The notes beneath the pieces were generated by a model that saw nothing but the letters and a program-made list of their open reading frames with translations, was not told the origin of the DNA and searched no databases. From NCBI GenBank assembly GCA_002361355.1, contig DESQ01000023.1, positions 1 to 28,295 of the forward strand: a DNA stretch of 28,295 nt, given 5' to 3'. Below, one piece after another: positions 21,007-28,295 of the stretch; the first letter of the stretch is position 1, and each line of letters starts with the position of its first letter. Source of the DNA: Lachnospiraceae bacterium UBA3310. Its GTDB lineage: Bacteria > Bacillota > Clostridia > Lachnospirales > Lachnospiraceae. Made by a program: the position numbers and the translations under genes.

Positions 21007-22958
21007 AAACTCTCAGACAGAAAGGTGATGGTGTATTCGATCTCGTGAGGCGTACTCATTGCCACCGTGTCGCCAATCACCGTAAGCGGCTCGTCAAAGC
21101 CCGCCACGGGGATTTCAAACACAGAATCCCCCTCCGTGTTGACCGGCAGATATTTCTCTCCGTCCACGATCATATAATCATAATTGGGGCTGTTCCACTG
21201 CACCGTCGCCGTCGCCGTTTTCCCCTCTATCGCAATCGTCGCGGGGGAAAGGATGGAAGCCTTGCCGCTTCCGCCCTCAAAGGTAAGTTCCGCCGTGTAG
21301 ACGCCATCCTCCGCCGCCGGCAGACCGGTTGTCCCGTCCTGCTTCGCCTGCCCGTCCCCTTCAACCGGCACGGGATTGGAGACGCTGACCTTGTGGTCGT
21401 ACCAGACGCCCTTTGTCCCAATCAATGCCAGATCAAATTCCTCCCCCAACACGGGAACCGGCACGTCGAAACCATAAACCTCCTCCGTCAATCCATCACT
21501 GTAGGTCACTGTATCCTCCGTCGGTAAAAGAAGCTGCGCGCCTTCCTTCTGGGCGTCCGCCGCCAGGCCAGGATACAGGTTTACAATCTTCTTCGAGCCG
21601 AGAGAAATGTGCAGTGTCATCTTTCCGTCTGCCACTGTAAGCGTGCCCTTGCCGTCACATGCTTCGCTCACATGAAACATGCTGTTGTCGGTCTGAAAGT
21701 CCACCTCGTAGACGCCGTCCGAAAGAGCTACGGCATCCGCGCCCAATACTGCCGCCGTGTGTTCCACATAGAGCTTTTGCACCGCCTCAATAGAACCAAG
21801 ACCCGTAATCTGACAATCCACGGTGTCAAAATTCCCGGAAGCTTTAAATATGCTCGCCCAGGAGTCCTCCTCTTCGCCGGCCATATCGTTATTGGCATGG
21901 TCTCCCGCCACTACCATCAGCGGGCGGAGAATCACTTTTTTATATCCCGCCTCAGCCACCGCCGCCATAACTGCCTCACAGGATGTCTCTTCCGGCTCGC
22001 CTTCCACCGTTCCGATAAACACATTTTGATATCCGAGCGCTTCCATCTGGGACTGCATCTGACTGTAACTTACCTTCGCCGTGTGGGAAGTGCCGTGCCC
22101 CAGAAATACAAAGGCTGCGCCGTCCGTCTTTGCCGCATCGAGGCTGTCATATCCAGCCGTCTTCACCGCTTCCTCCGTGAGCGCCTTCGCCACTGCTTCT
22201 TTGTCCGCGTTCACCACCGCAGCATCAGATCCCACCTCGCCGAGAAGCGGCTCCGCCACCTTCACCGTCTCAAACTGATCCTGATAGTTCTCCACTGCTT
22301 CCATCAGCTCGTCGTACTCCGCGCCATGCATCAGATGGGTCGGCTGTATCACCAGATTCTTTACGCCGTTCTGAACAGCGCGCTCCAGCGCCTGATCCAT
22401 GTTGTCGATAAATTCCCCGTCTCTGGCCTGTATATGATTGATGATGATCTGCGCCGTAAAAGCTCTTCTCACAGACCAGTCCGGATACGCTTCCTGTATG
22501 GCGTCCTCTATGCCCTTGATATCATCCACCCGGCTTCCGTTAAAGGAAGTGCCAAAGCTGACCACCAGAATCTCATTCTCCCCGATGTCATCCTGATTGC
22601 GCGGGTCATCCCTGGAAGCGTCCCCCGTATCCCTGCCAAAATAATCCGGGTCGGCATTCTCCCCTTCCACCAGCTCTTTCTGGGCGTCCGTCAGCGCGTC
22701 CCACGCCGCCTTTGCCTGCGCGCACTGCTCGTCCGTATTGTCGTTTCTTGTCTGCACATAGATCGCGTCGATCAAAGCCGCCACCTCATCGGCTGCAGCC
22801 TGATCGCTGACCGGCTCTTCCTGCTCCTGTGCCGCTTCTGCTTCAACAGCCTCCTGCGGCTGCCCGGAAGTCTCCTGACTTTCACCGCCGCATCCCGTCA
22901 GTACCAGTCCGCAAACCATCACGCCAGCAAACAGCGCTGTCATTGTTTTCTTTCTCAT
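20991..22958 (-). CDS. cbiK: Lipoprotein sirohydrochlorin cobaltochelatase CbiK with two C-terminal beta domains
   Basis: ATG 22958 has AGGAGG upstream, giving 655 residues; the frame upstream lies in the riboswitch. A signal peptide ends in a lipobox (LTGC, C23), so the protein is anchored outside the cell. Residues ~30-100 are an acidic linker with an 'AAWDALTDAQKELVEG' helix; ~129-406 is the CbiK domain with 'ILVVSFGTSFNGSR', 'QPTHLMHGAEYDEL', the histidine in 'FVFLGHGTSHTAKVSY' (H288) and 'LMVVAGDHANNDMAG' (H354). Two beta-rich domains follow (~413-550 and ~565-651; 'MFHVSEACDGKGTLTV', 'VQWNSPNYDYMIVDGEKYL'). CbiK puts cobalt into sirohydrochlorin; an exported form is known in Desulfovibrio (CbiK-P), linked to haem/metal handling. 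It is the first gene of the operon. Confidence 0.88.
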   Translation of the reverse strand: MRKKTMTALFAGVMVCGLVLTGCGGESQETSGQPQEAVEAEAAQEQEEPVSDQAAADEVAALIDAIYVQTRNDNTDEQCAQAKAAWDALTDAQKELVEGENADPDYFGRDTGDASRDDPRNQDDIGENEILVVSFGTSFNGSRVDDIKGIEDAIQEAYPDWSVRRAFTAQIIINHIQARDGEFIDNMDQALERAVQNGVKNLVIQPTHLMHGAEYDELMEAVENYQDQFETVKVAEPLLGEVGSDAAVVNADKEAVAKALTEEAVKTAGYDSLDAAKTDGAAFVFLGHGTSHTAKVSYSQMQSQMEALGYQNVFIGTVEGEPEETSCEAVMAAVAEAGYKKVILRPLMVVAGDHANNDMAGEEEDSWASIFKASGNFDTVDCQITGLGSIEAVQKLYVEHTAAVLGADAVALSDGVYEVDFQTDNSMFHVSEACDGKGTLTVADGKMTLHISLGSKKIVNLYPGLAADAQKEGAQLLLPTEDTVTYSDGLTEEVYGFDVPVPVLGEEFDLALIGTKGVWYDHKVSVSNPVPVEGDGQAKQDGTTGLPAAEDGVYTAELTFEGGSGKASILSPATIAIEGKTATATVQWNSPNYDYMIVDGEKYLPVNTEGDSVFEIPVAGFDEPLTVIGDTVAMSTPHEIEYTITFLSESLKKKN

Positions 22959-22984
22959 CTTTCTCCTCCTCGTTCGTTTATGCA

Positions 22985-23026
22985 TAAAAAATCCTTCACT
23001 GCAGCCGTCGGCCACCGTAAAGGATT
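22985..23026 (-). terminator. Riboswitch-controlled terminator before cbiK
   Basis: On the transcribed strand, 23026-23020 pairs with 22996-22991 (AATCCTT with AAGGAT(T)), extended by an AC/GT pair set, and a U-run follows (plus-strand A-run 22986-22991). It lies between the B12 aptamer and the cbiK ribosome-binding site, so it is the likely expression platform. Confidence 0.65.
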
Positions 23027-23121
23027 GATACACAAAATAACCCGCCCGGATTGTCATGATCCGTGCAAGCTTAACCGTACAACCAGTTACTCGTGGCCTG
23101 AAACAAACGTTTCTGTACAAC

Positions 23122-23301
23122 TTTCAGGCAGGTCTCCCGGCTTACAGATCCTCACATCGGCCGCCTTCCCGGTTTCCCAGTGGCATAATCGGCTTCAGCT
23201 CCCTGCTTACGGTGACGAGTTCGTACAGGATTTTCACCTGTTTCCCTTTTCACCAAAACCAATGCGTCGGCATATATCCCGCATTGTTTTGACACCTGAA
23301 A
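23122..23301 (-). ncRNA. Cobalamin riboswitch
   Basis: The minus strand carries the conserved B12 box (GCCGGGAGACCTGCC, 23141-23127), upstream GTGAAAATCC, CCACTGGGAAACCGGGAAGG and AGGTG blocks in the right order. P1 is formed by TTTCAGG (23301-23295) and CCTGAAA (23128-23122). A second TTTCAGG at 23103-23097 can pair with the same CCTGAAA, giving a competing structure, with a terminator further down. Adenosylcobalamin binding is expected to shut off the whole cbiK-to-cbiG operon. Confidence 0.93.
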
Positions 23302-23323
23302 ATTATCTATGCAGTTTTCTCAA

Positions 23324-23351
23324 AGTATAGCACGTTTTTTGTTTCTGTCAA
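23324..23351 (-). promoter_or_regulatory. Promoter of the cobalamin operon
   Basis: On the minus strand, TTGACA (23351-23346) and TATACT (23329-23324) are 16 bases apart. Transcription would begin near 23317, about 15 bases before the riboswitch. Confidence 0.8.
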
Positions 23352-23410
23352 TATGGGTTTCTGAACGAGTTGTCTCCGAAAATCTTATTTCTGCAAATTC
23401 TTGCAACCTA

Positions 23411-23419
23411 TGGTATAAT
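23411..23419 (+). promoter_or_regulatory. Extended -10 promoter of the AraC-family gene
   Basis: TGG followed by TATAAT (23414-23419) is an extended -10; no good -35 is seen. GGAGGG (23444-23449) is the ribosome-binding site, seven bases before ATG 23457. Confidence 0.6.
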
Positions 23420-23456
23420 TTTATAACAGTTTTCTATCTTATCGGAGGGATCATGC

Positions 23457-24377
23457 ATGAATAACGCTACTACATACTGTTCTACTTTTAATCCGGATTT
23501 TTCTGAAACGATAGCCTATAACAATCCCTTATTTCCCGCCTATATCAGATATGGTATTTTGTCCGCTTATCCGGATTACTCCGCCGTCAGCCACTGGCAT
23601 AAGGATCTGGAATTTATCCTGGTCAAAAAAGGAAGCATGACCTACAACGTGAACGGGAAACTGATCGACCTGACCGAAGGAAGCGGTATCATGGTAAACA
23701 GCAGGCAATTACACTACGGCTTTTCCGCGGAACATAAGGAATGCGAATTTATCTGCATCTTACTGTCGCCGGAGCTGCTGTCAGGGAATGAATGGTTTTA
23801 CCAGACTTATATTGAGCCTGTCACGGAAAACTCCCGTTACTCTTATCTGCATTTATCGCAAGAAGGCTGGCAGCATTCCGTTTTAGAAAAAATAGACGGC
23901 CTGTATGCGTCCTTTTCCACAGCGCAGGAACAGGAACCGACCCACTTTACACTGATGGGCGAGTTCCTGTCAATCATGAGACTGTTGTATGAAAATTTGG
24001 ATGTAAAAGAGCACGGAGTGATAAAACCGTCAAATGATTTAGCTTCTTTAAAAAACATGATTACCTATATTGAAGAGCATTTTACAAAACGCATGACACT
24101 GGAAAGCATCGCCCTGTCCGGCGCCTGTTGTAAAAGCAAATGTTCCCTGCTTTTCAAAAAATACCTCCGCGAGACGCCCATGACCTATACCGCCAAACTG
24201 CGGCTGCGAAAAAGCCTTCCCGCGTTATTAAATACCGATAAAAGCATTACTGAAATCGCCTATGAGCACGGATTTTGCGGCGCAAGCTATTACTGCGAAA
24301 CTTTTCAAAAATACTATGGGATCTCTCCGCTGCAATACAGGAAAACACAGACCAAACAGAAGGCCGGCCTTACCTAA
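23457..24377 (+). CDS. AraC-family transcriptional regulator with cupin sensor
   Basis: The 306-residue protein has an N-terminal cupin-type domain ('HWHKDLEFILVKKGSMTYNVNGK', 'GSGIMVNSRQLHYGFS', about 45-115) and two C-terminal AraC helix-turn-helix motifs: 'MTLESIALSGACCKSKCSLLFKKYLRETPMTY' and 'KSITEIAYEHGFCGASYYCETFQKYYGISPLQYRK' (about 205-295). Members of this kind sense small ligands, often sugars. It is divergent from the cobalamin operon and convergent with the acetyltransferase/MATE unit, overlapping the neighbour's stop by four bases. What it controls is unknown; the acetyltransferase/MATE unit is one candidate by proximity only. Confidence 0.9.
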   Translation: MNNATTYCSTFNPDFSETIAYNNPLFPAYIRYGILSAYPDYSAVSHWHKDLEFILVKKGSMTYNVNGKLIDLTEGSGIMVNSRQLHYGFSAEHKECEFICILLSPELLSGNEWFYQTYIEPVTENSRYSYLHLSQEGWQHSVLEKIDGLYASFSTAQEQEPTHFTLMGEFLSIMRLLYENLDVKEHGVIKPSNDLASLKNMITYIEEHFTKRMTLESIALSGACCKSKCSLLFKKYLRETPMTYTAKLRLRKSLPALLNTDKSITEIAYEHGFCGASYYCETFQKYYGISPLQYRKTQTKQKAGLT

Positions 24378-25003
24378 AACGCCAGCCGCTCCACAATATC
24401 CTGCCACGCCTCCTCATCAATCTCCTCATCGCGGAAAAGTTTGCGTTTGTCCGCATCCGTAATCCTGCGGATCACTTTGCACGGATTCCCTGCCGCAATG
24501 CACCAATCAGGAATATCCCTTGTCACCACGCTTCCGGCGCCGATCACCACATTGTCACCGATCTGCACGCCGGGACAGATGACCGAGTTGCCGCCAATCC
24601 ATACATTGTCGCCTATGGTCACTTCTTTGCCATACTCATAAGCGGAATTTCGGCTGACCGGATGTACGGGATGCCCCGCCGTATATATAGCCACGTTGGG
24701 AGCCATCTGACAATTATCGCCGATCTTTATTTTGGCAACATCCAACAGCGTGCAGTTATAATTAGCGAAGAAATTTTTACCCACTTCGATATGCTTCCCA
24801 TAATCACAATAAAAGGGCGGATTGATAACAGCGTCCTCCGATTTTCCCAAAAGCTCCTTTACCACCTCCCTGATTCCTGCAAAATCAGAGCGATCCATAA
24901 AATTTAATTTCTGTAAAATCTTCCTGCATACCAACTGTTCCTCAAAAATACTGTCATCCGAAATATATGCCAACTGTGCGTCTCTGCGCTGCCTGTTTGT
25001 CAT
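24374..25003 (-). CDS. Maltose/galactoside-type hexapeptide O-acetyltransferase
   Basis: The 209-residue protein shows the N-terminal 'FAGIREVVKELLGKSEDAVINPPFYCDYGKHIEVGKNFFANYNC' and left-handed beta-helix repeats ('IGDNCQMAPNVAIYTAGHPVHP', 'VTIGDNVWIGGNSVICPGVQIGDNVVIGAGSVVTRDIPDWCIAAGNPCKVIR') of the LacA/Maa family, with the catalytic histidine in 'TAGHPVHP'. These enzymes acetylate sugars such as maltose or galactosides with acetyl-CoA. It follows a similar gene by 24 bases. The acceptor sugar is unknown. Confidence 0.88.
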   Translation of the reverse strand: MTNRQRRDAQLAYISDDSIFEEQLVCRKILQKLNFMDRSDFAGIREVVKELLGKSEDAVINPPFYCDYGKHIEVGKNFFANYNCTLLDVAKIKIGDNCQMAPNVAIYTAGHPVHPVSRNSAYEYGKEVTIGDNVWIGGNSVICPGVQIGDNVVIGAGSVVTRDIPDWCIAAGNPCKVIRRITDADKRKLFRDEEIDEEAWQDIVERLAF

Positions 25004-25027
25004 ACCTGCTCCCTCCCAATCTCATGA

Positions 25028-25630
25028 TTATTCCGGCTGATCGTCGAACCGTCTGTCTTTAAAATAGTATTCGTTGTCATGCTCATTGATTTCCCGGAAT
25101 ACCTTGCACGGGCTTCCAAATGCAACTACATTAGCCGGTATATCCTTTGTCACAACCGAGCCGGCGCCAATCACGGAGTTTTCCCCGATGGTAACACCGG
25201 GCAGAACGATCACATTCGCTCCAAGCCACACATTATCCCCGATTGTAATCGGAAAAGAATACATGCCGTCCGCGCGATGTTTCGGGTGCACAGGATGACC
25301 TGTTGTGCTCAGTGTCACATTAGGGCCAAACAATACATTCTTTCCTATCGTTATTTTCCAGTCGTCAATCAAGGTCAGATTCATGTTTGCATAGGTACCG
25401 TCCCCGATTGAAACGTATTTCCCTACTGCTGCCGTAAGCGGCGGCACAATCCATACATTTTCTCCCACACTTCCGAATATTTCCTTAAGAAGTTCTGCGC
25501 GTTCATCCATGCTCTCCGGTGGTAAGCTGTTGAACTGTCTCACAAGGCCTTTCGCATGTGCCTGTAAAGCCATGTTCTCTTCATCATCATCCCAGAGATA
25601 TCCCTTTTTCATTTTTTCCTGTTCTGTCAT
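25028..25630 (-). CDS. Second hexapeptide O-acetyltransferase (LacA/Maa family)
   Basis: A 200-residue relative of the next gene, with 'IDDWKITIGKNVLFGPNVTLSTTGHPVHP' (catalytic histidine) and 'ITIGDNVWLGANVIVLPGVTIGENSVIGAGSVVTKDIPANVVAFGSPCKVFREI'. The N-terminus ('MKKGYLWDDDEENMALQAHAKGLVRQFN') resembles the maltose-acetyltransferase N-terminal segment but differs from its neighbour, so this is an old duplication or independent acquisition. It follows the MATE exporter gene by 21 bases and the three genes probably share one transcript. Confidence 0.88.
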   Translation of the reverse strand: MTEQEKMKKGYLWDDDEENMALQAHAKGLVRQFNSLPPESMDERAELLKEIFGSVGENVWIVPPLTAAVGKYVSIGDGTYANMNLTLIDDWKITIGKNVLFGPNVTLSTTGHPVHPKHRADGMYSFPITIGDNVWLGANVIVLPGVTIGENSVIGAGSVVTKDIPANVVAFGSPCKVFREINEHDNEYYFKDRRFDDQPE

Positions 25631-25651
25631 TTTCTACCTCCATTCTTTGAA

Positions 25652-26983
25652 TCAGGTTATATTTTTTACCCAGCCATATTTTCTGTAATGTCGATACACG
25701 GCCGGAAGTTTCACAATTTCATCCAGATTCAGCACAAAATATACGCCAAGTACAGGAAGTTTTAAAACAAAAGCGCACAGACAGCCGATCGGAACAGTAA
25801 TGCACCATAATGTCACTGCGTCGCAAAACAGCCCGAATTTAGAATCCCCTCCCGCCGGAAAAATGCCGCCGATTGTCATGCTGTTCACCGACTTGCCCAC
25901 AATATAATAAGAACACATAAACAGCATTCCTTTCAAGTATTTTTTTGCTGTCGGCGTCATGCTGACCGTCTGCGCAATAACCGGCGATAACGCTAACAGA
26001 AATATCCCCGACAAAACGCCGCATATAATAGATAGCTTTGTCAGTGTCCTTCCCTCCCCTTTCGCCTCCTCAAAGCGGTCAGCCCCAAGTTCGTTTCCTA
26101 CCATGATGCTTCCCGCGTTTCCCAGGCCAAGGCAAAGACAAACCACAAGGTTTTTGGAAATGTTTGCAATGCTGTTTGCCGCTACCGCATCCGTTCCCAA
26201 ATGCCCCATGATAACAGAATACATGGTAAAACCGCATCCCCATACCAGTTCGTTTAACAGAACCGGGCCCACTTTTTCCCGAAATCTTCCGGCCAGATTT
26301 CTATCTCGTTCCAGCAATCGTATTCTCAGCCGTTTCATCTTAACCGACACATAGACGATGCACCATACCATTTCGATCGCCGTTGCAGCCACGGTCGCAA
26401 TCGCCGCTCCCCGGATCCCCTGTGCGGGAACACCTAACAATCCGAAAATCAATACGGCATTCAGCACAATATTCAAAAGAACCGTCACACTGCTGATCAC
26501 CGTACTCAAATTCACGGCGTCACAGTTTTTCATAAAAGTCAGGTACACCTGTGCAATGGCGGACAGCAAATAAGACATTCCGACGCACTTTAAATAATCG
26601 CTTCCCATCACAATAAGCTCAGGCTCATTTGTTAAAAAATGCATGATACCCTCAGGGAAAAATACAGCGCCAAGTAAAAACAGGATGGAAACCATGACGG
26701 AAATGCGAAGAACCAGACTAAATGCTTTGGAAATGCCTGTATCATCCTGTTTTCCATAATACTGTGCGATAAACATATTTTCCCCTATGACAAAAGCCGT
26801 CATAAACAGATGAAATACAAATGTCACCTGCGAAGCCAATGACACCGCCGACATGGCATTCTGACTCAGCCGTCCCAGCATAACCGCATCGCTTGCACCC
26901 ACAAGCGCAAGCATGAACTGCTGGAAGGCAATCGGCAGGACTAATCGTATCATTTTCTTTTTCATGTCATTTGTTTCCCTCAT
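25652..26983 (-). CDS. MATE-family multidrug/cation exporter
   Basis: The 443-residue membrane protein has a short polar N-terminus, about 12 hydrophobic segments and typical MATE (NorM/DinF) motifs: 'VLPIAFQQFMLALVGASDAVMLGRLSQNAMSAVSLASQ', 'IAQYYGKQDDTGISKAFSLVLR', 'GFTMYSVIMGHLGTDAVAANSIANISKNLVVCLCLGLGNAGSIMVGNELGADRFEEA'. It exports organic cations using ion gradients. ATG 26983 has GGAGAAGG nearby upstream. It is the first gene of the unit with the two acetyltransferases. Substrate unknown. Confidence 0.9.
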   Translation of the reverse strand: MRETNDMKKKMIRLVLPIAFQQFMLALVGASDAVMLGRLSQNAMSAVSLASQVTFVFHLFMTAFVIGENMFIAQYYGKQDDTGISKAFSLVLRISVMVSILFLLGAVFFPEGIMHFLTNEPELIVMGSDYLKCVGMSYLLSAIAQVYLTFMKNCDAVNLSTVISSVTVLLNIVLNAVLIFGLLGVPAQGIRGAAIATVAATAIEMVWCIVYVSVKMKRLRIRLLERDRNLAGRFREKVGPVLLNELVWGCGFTMYSVIMGHLGTDAVAANSIANISKNLVVCLCLGLGNAGSIMVGNELGADRFEEAKGEGRTLTKLSIICGVLSGIFLLALSPVIAQTVSMTPTAKKYLKGMLFMCSYYIVGKSVNSMTIGGIFPAGGDSKFGLFCDAVTLWCITVPIGCLCAFVLKLPVLGVYFVLNLDEIVKLPAVYRHYRKYGWVKNIT

Positions 26984-27078
26984 AGCACCTTCTCCCGGAG
27001 CTTTTTGTTTAACAATAACATGCTTTACCGTTAAAATCTTTCAAAATAGCATATAATTATATAACAATCTTATTATGT
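26984..27078. promoter_or_regulatory. AT-rich promoter region upstream of the MATE gene
   Basis: This gap contains TTGTT-T-AACAA (27005-27015), a five-base inverted repeat around one base, and a 12-base AT palindrome (ATATAATTATAT) near 27050-27062. Minus-strand TATAAT and TTGAAA-type boxes are present but none has ideal spacing, so I cannot choose a promoter. Confidence 0.35.
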
Positions 27079-27107
27079 AAAAAATTAACCGGCTACTGTG
27101 AGCCGGT
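27079..27107 (-). terminator. Terminator of the SGNH/DltD-like gene
   Basis: On the minus strand ACCGGCT (27107-27101) pairs with AGCCGGT (27094-27088) around a 6-base loop, followed by a U-rich tail (plus-strand 27079-27087). It separates the SGNH/DltD-like gene from the MATE unit. Confidence 0.85.
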
Positions 27108-27137
27108 CAACAGATCTTCCTCCTGCAATAAACTTTT

Positions 27138-28295
27138 TCAATATGTAATCTCTATCGTCTGCACCGTGTCAGGCACCGCTTTCATTCTGTATGTTATCAT
27201 GCATGTTCCATGTTCATCGTTATCTACCAGAAATGTCTTATTCTCACTAAAATCCTGAAGTATATACTGTTCCCGATCATCTTCTGGAATCATCACAATT
27301 TTATATTCCATTCCCTCATCTCTATTTGACGCAATAAACATATTTCTGTGCAGTGAATCTCCCTCTTCCTCCAGTGCTTCATCGCGATAATAAATCCCAT
27401 ATACCTCCGGTTCTGCATGTGCAAGTTTTTGTTCATAAGTATCAAAAAAATACATTTGATTCTCTGTCGCATCACCGGACATTATCTTGTAAAAAAATTC
27501 TGTGTATAAGTCTGCTCCTGCAGAATTTAAATGCCCGACATCCCTAAAATACTTGATATCCTGAATTGGAAAATACTCTCCTCTTGCAAGATTAAAATCA
27601 TAAATGTCTACATCGTACTCCTCTGCGATCTCCCGCACTTGGTTCAGATAATTGTCATAATGCTCTGCGCTGATCAGCTGCAGCTCATAAACCGGAGAAA
27701 TAAAAAGGGTAATCGGTATCTCTCTTGCCTGACAGTATGAAACCACTTTTCTCAGATATCCTTTGCTTGATTCCGCCATCGGGTCTTCCACTAAACTCCT
27801 ATCCTGACCATATATTCTCTCTTCACCGGGACACACCCTTGACGAATACCAACGTCCTCTTGGCTGGTACTCATCATACCCCGTTCCATCCTCCCATTCA
27901 TAATGATATTGATATTTTTTATCCTCACTGTTTATTTTTCTTTCAACCAGAGTCTCCACATATTTCCAGTCATCAAGATGTGACCGGTATCTGCTAAACC
28001 CCAGAAAAACATCCGGATATTTCTCCACATCTGTCATCGTTGTCATATATTGCAGTTTATTTAGGGAAAAATGCATATAATCCGTATTTCTCCAATTAAA
28101 TGATACACCCGATTCTATCGGATCAATATCACCGTCCAAATTATTCTTTTCACTAACCATATAATAAAAATAAAGTTCCACATATACATGCGACAAGTTA
28201 TTACATCGATCAGCCTCTTTCAAAAGATAATAAGTTCCGTTCATTCTCTGTGCCGATGTTGACAGATTAAAATGCCTTATACCCCATTTGATAGA
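27138..28295 (-). CDS. SGNH-hydrolase/DltD-like protein, C-terminal part (partial)
   Basis: The frame stays open to the right window edge; the codons upstream of the internal ATG 28244 read SIKWGIRHFNLSTSAQRM and belong to the same protein, so the true start is outside. The segment 'HFNLSTSAQRMNGTYYLLKEA' is the block that follows the catalytic 'GSSH/GDSY' region in SGNH and DltD-like proteins, and 'FRDVGHLNSAGADLYTEFF' carries the DxxH pair of the last catalytic block. Around it are 'YCQAREIPITLFISPVYELQL' and a C-terminal beta-rich tail. Such proteins O-acetylate or de-acetylate cell-surface glycans or teichoic acids with an MBOAT partner; that partner may lie to the right. Lower GC than the cobalamin genes. 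Confidence 0.7.
   Translation of the reverse strand, partial: SIKWGIRHFNLSTSAQRMNGTYYLLKEADRCNNLSHVYVELYFYYMVSEKNNLDGDIDPIESGVSFNWRNTDYMHFSLNKLQYMTTMTDVEKYPDVFLGFSRYRSHLDDWKYVETLVERKINSEDKKYQYHYEWEDGTGYDEYQPRGRWYSSRVCPGEERIYGQDRSLVEDPMAESSKGYLRKVVSYCQAREIPITLFISPVYELQLISAEHYDNYLNQVREIAEEYDVDIYDFNLARGEYFPIQDIKYFRDVGHLNSAGADLYTEFFYKIMSGDATENQMYFFDTYEQKLAHAEPEVYGIYYRDEALEEEGDSLHRNMFIASNRDEGMEYKIVMIPEDDREQYILQDFSENKTFLVDNDEHGTCMITYRMKAVPDTVQTIEITY

Noticed and set aside
21609..23330. 573-codon plus-strand ORF opposite cbiK
   Set aside because: It is antisense to a clear cbiK gene and its riboswitch and is rich in His/Arg/Cys, typical of a shadow frame in high-GC coding DNA.
1..28295. CRISPR array, tRNA or rRNA genes
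   Set aside because: No regularly spaced direct repeats and no tRNA- or rRNA-like segments were seen on either strand.

Overview
The window looks like the chromosome of a low-to-mid GC Gram-positive anaerobe, most likely a gut member of the Clostridia (Lachnospiraceae-like). The reasons are strong AGGAGG ribosome-binding sites, a complete set of anaerobic-type (cbi) cobalamin genes, and a conjugative or mobilizable element of the kind common in gut Firmicutes. No species can be assigned from sequence alone.

Region 1, about 1 to 8375, is the right-hand part of an integrated mobile element whose left end lies outside the window. In order it holds: the end of a transposon-transfer-assisting (TTRAP-like) protein; an AT-rich resistance cargo, which is an RlmA/TlrB-type 23S rRNA guanine methyltransferase behind a promoter, a nine-codon leader ORF (MTQSIRLR) and three intrinsic terminators; an orphan winged-helix regulator; a mobilization module (MOB_P relaxase, MobC, oriT-like DNA); a 51-residue small protein and a SymE-like protein, divergent from an XRE regulator; a sigma-like protein and an Orf8-type helix-turn-helix protein as in Tn916-family elements; a 300-base highly structured non-coding segment; a small CxxC protein; and a large serine recombinase at the element's right end.

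Region 2, about 8380 to 23350, is a minus-strand cobalamin operon. A promoter and a cobalamin riboswitch lead into a lipoprotein-type cobaltochelatase (CbiK), then a substrate-binding protein in the -1 frame, FecCD permease, FecE ATPase, cbiP, cobT, cobU, cobS, a short CobU paralogue, cobC, cbiB, cobD, cbiC, cbiD and cbiF. The last gene, cbiG, is cut after 44 codons by the mobile element. The rest of cbiG and other corrin-ring genes (cbiA, E/T, H, J, L) are not seen and may lie beyond the element. Two points stand out. The serine recombinase element sits inside an essential cobalamin gene, and the cbiK/substrate-binding-protein junction carries a canonical A_AAA_AAG slippery heptamer that would join a secreted chelatase to a substrate-binding domain lacking its own start and signal peptide.

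Region 3, about 23400 to 28295, is ordinary chromosome. It has an AraC-family regulator (plus strand), then a convergent three-gene unit (MATE exporter and two hexapeptide acetyltransferases), and at the edge the C-terminal part of an SGNH/DltD-like protein with its own terminator.

The strongest leads for new biology are the frameshift fusion in cobalt/corrinoid handling, the macrolide-type attenuator on the rRNA methyltransferase, the structured RNA between the Orf8-like gene and the recombinase, the inverted pair of nic-like sequences, and the interruption of cbiG.
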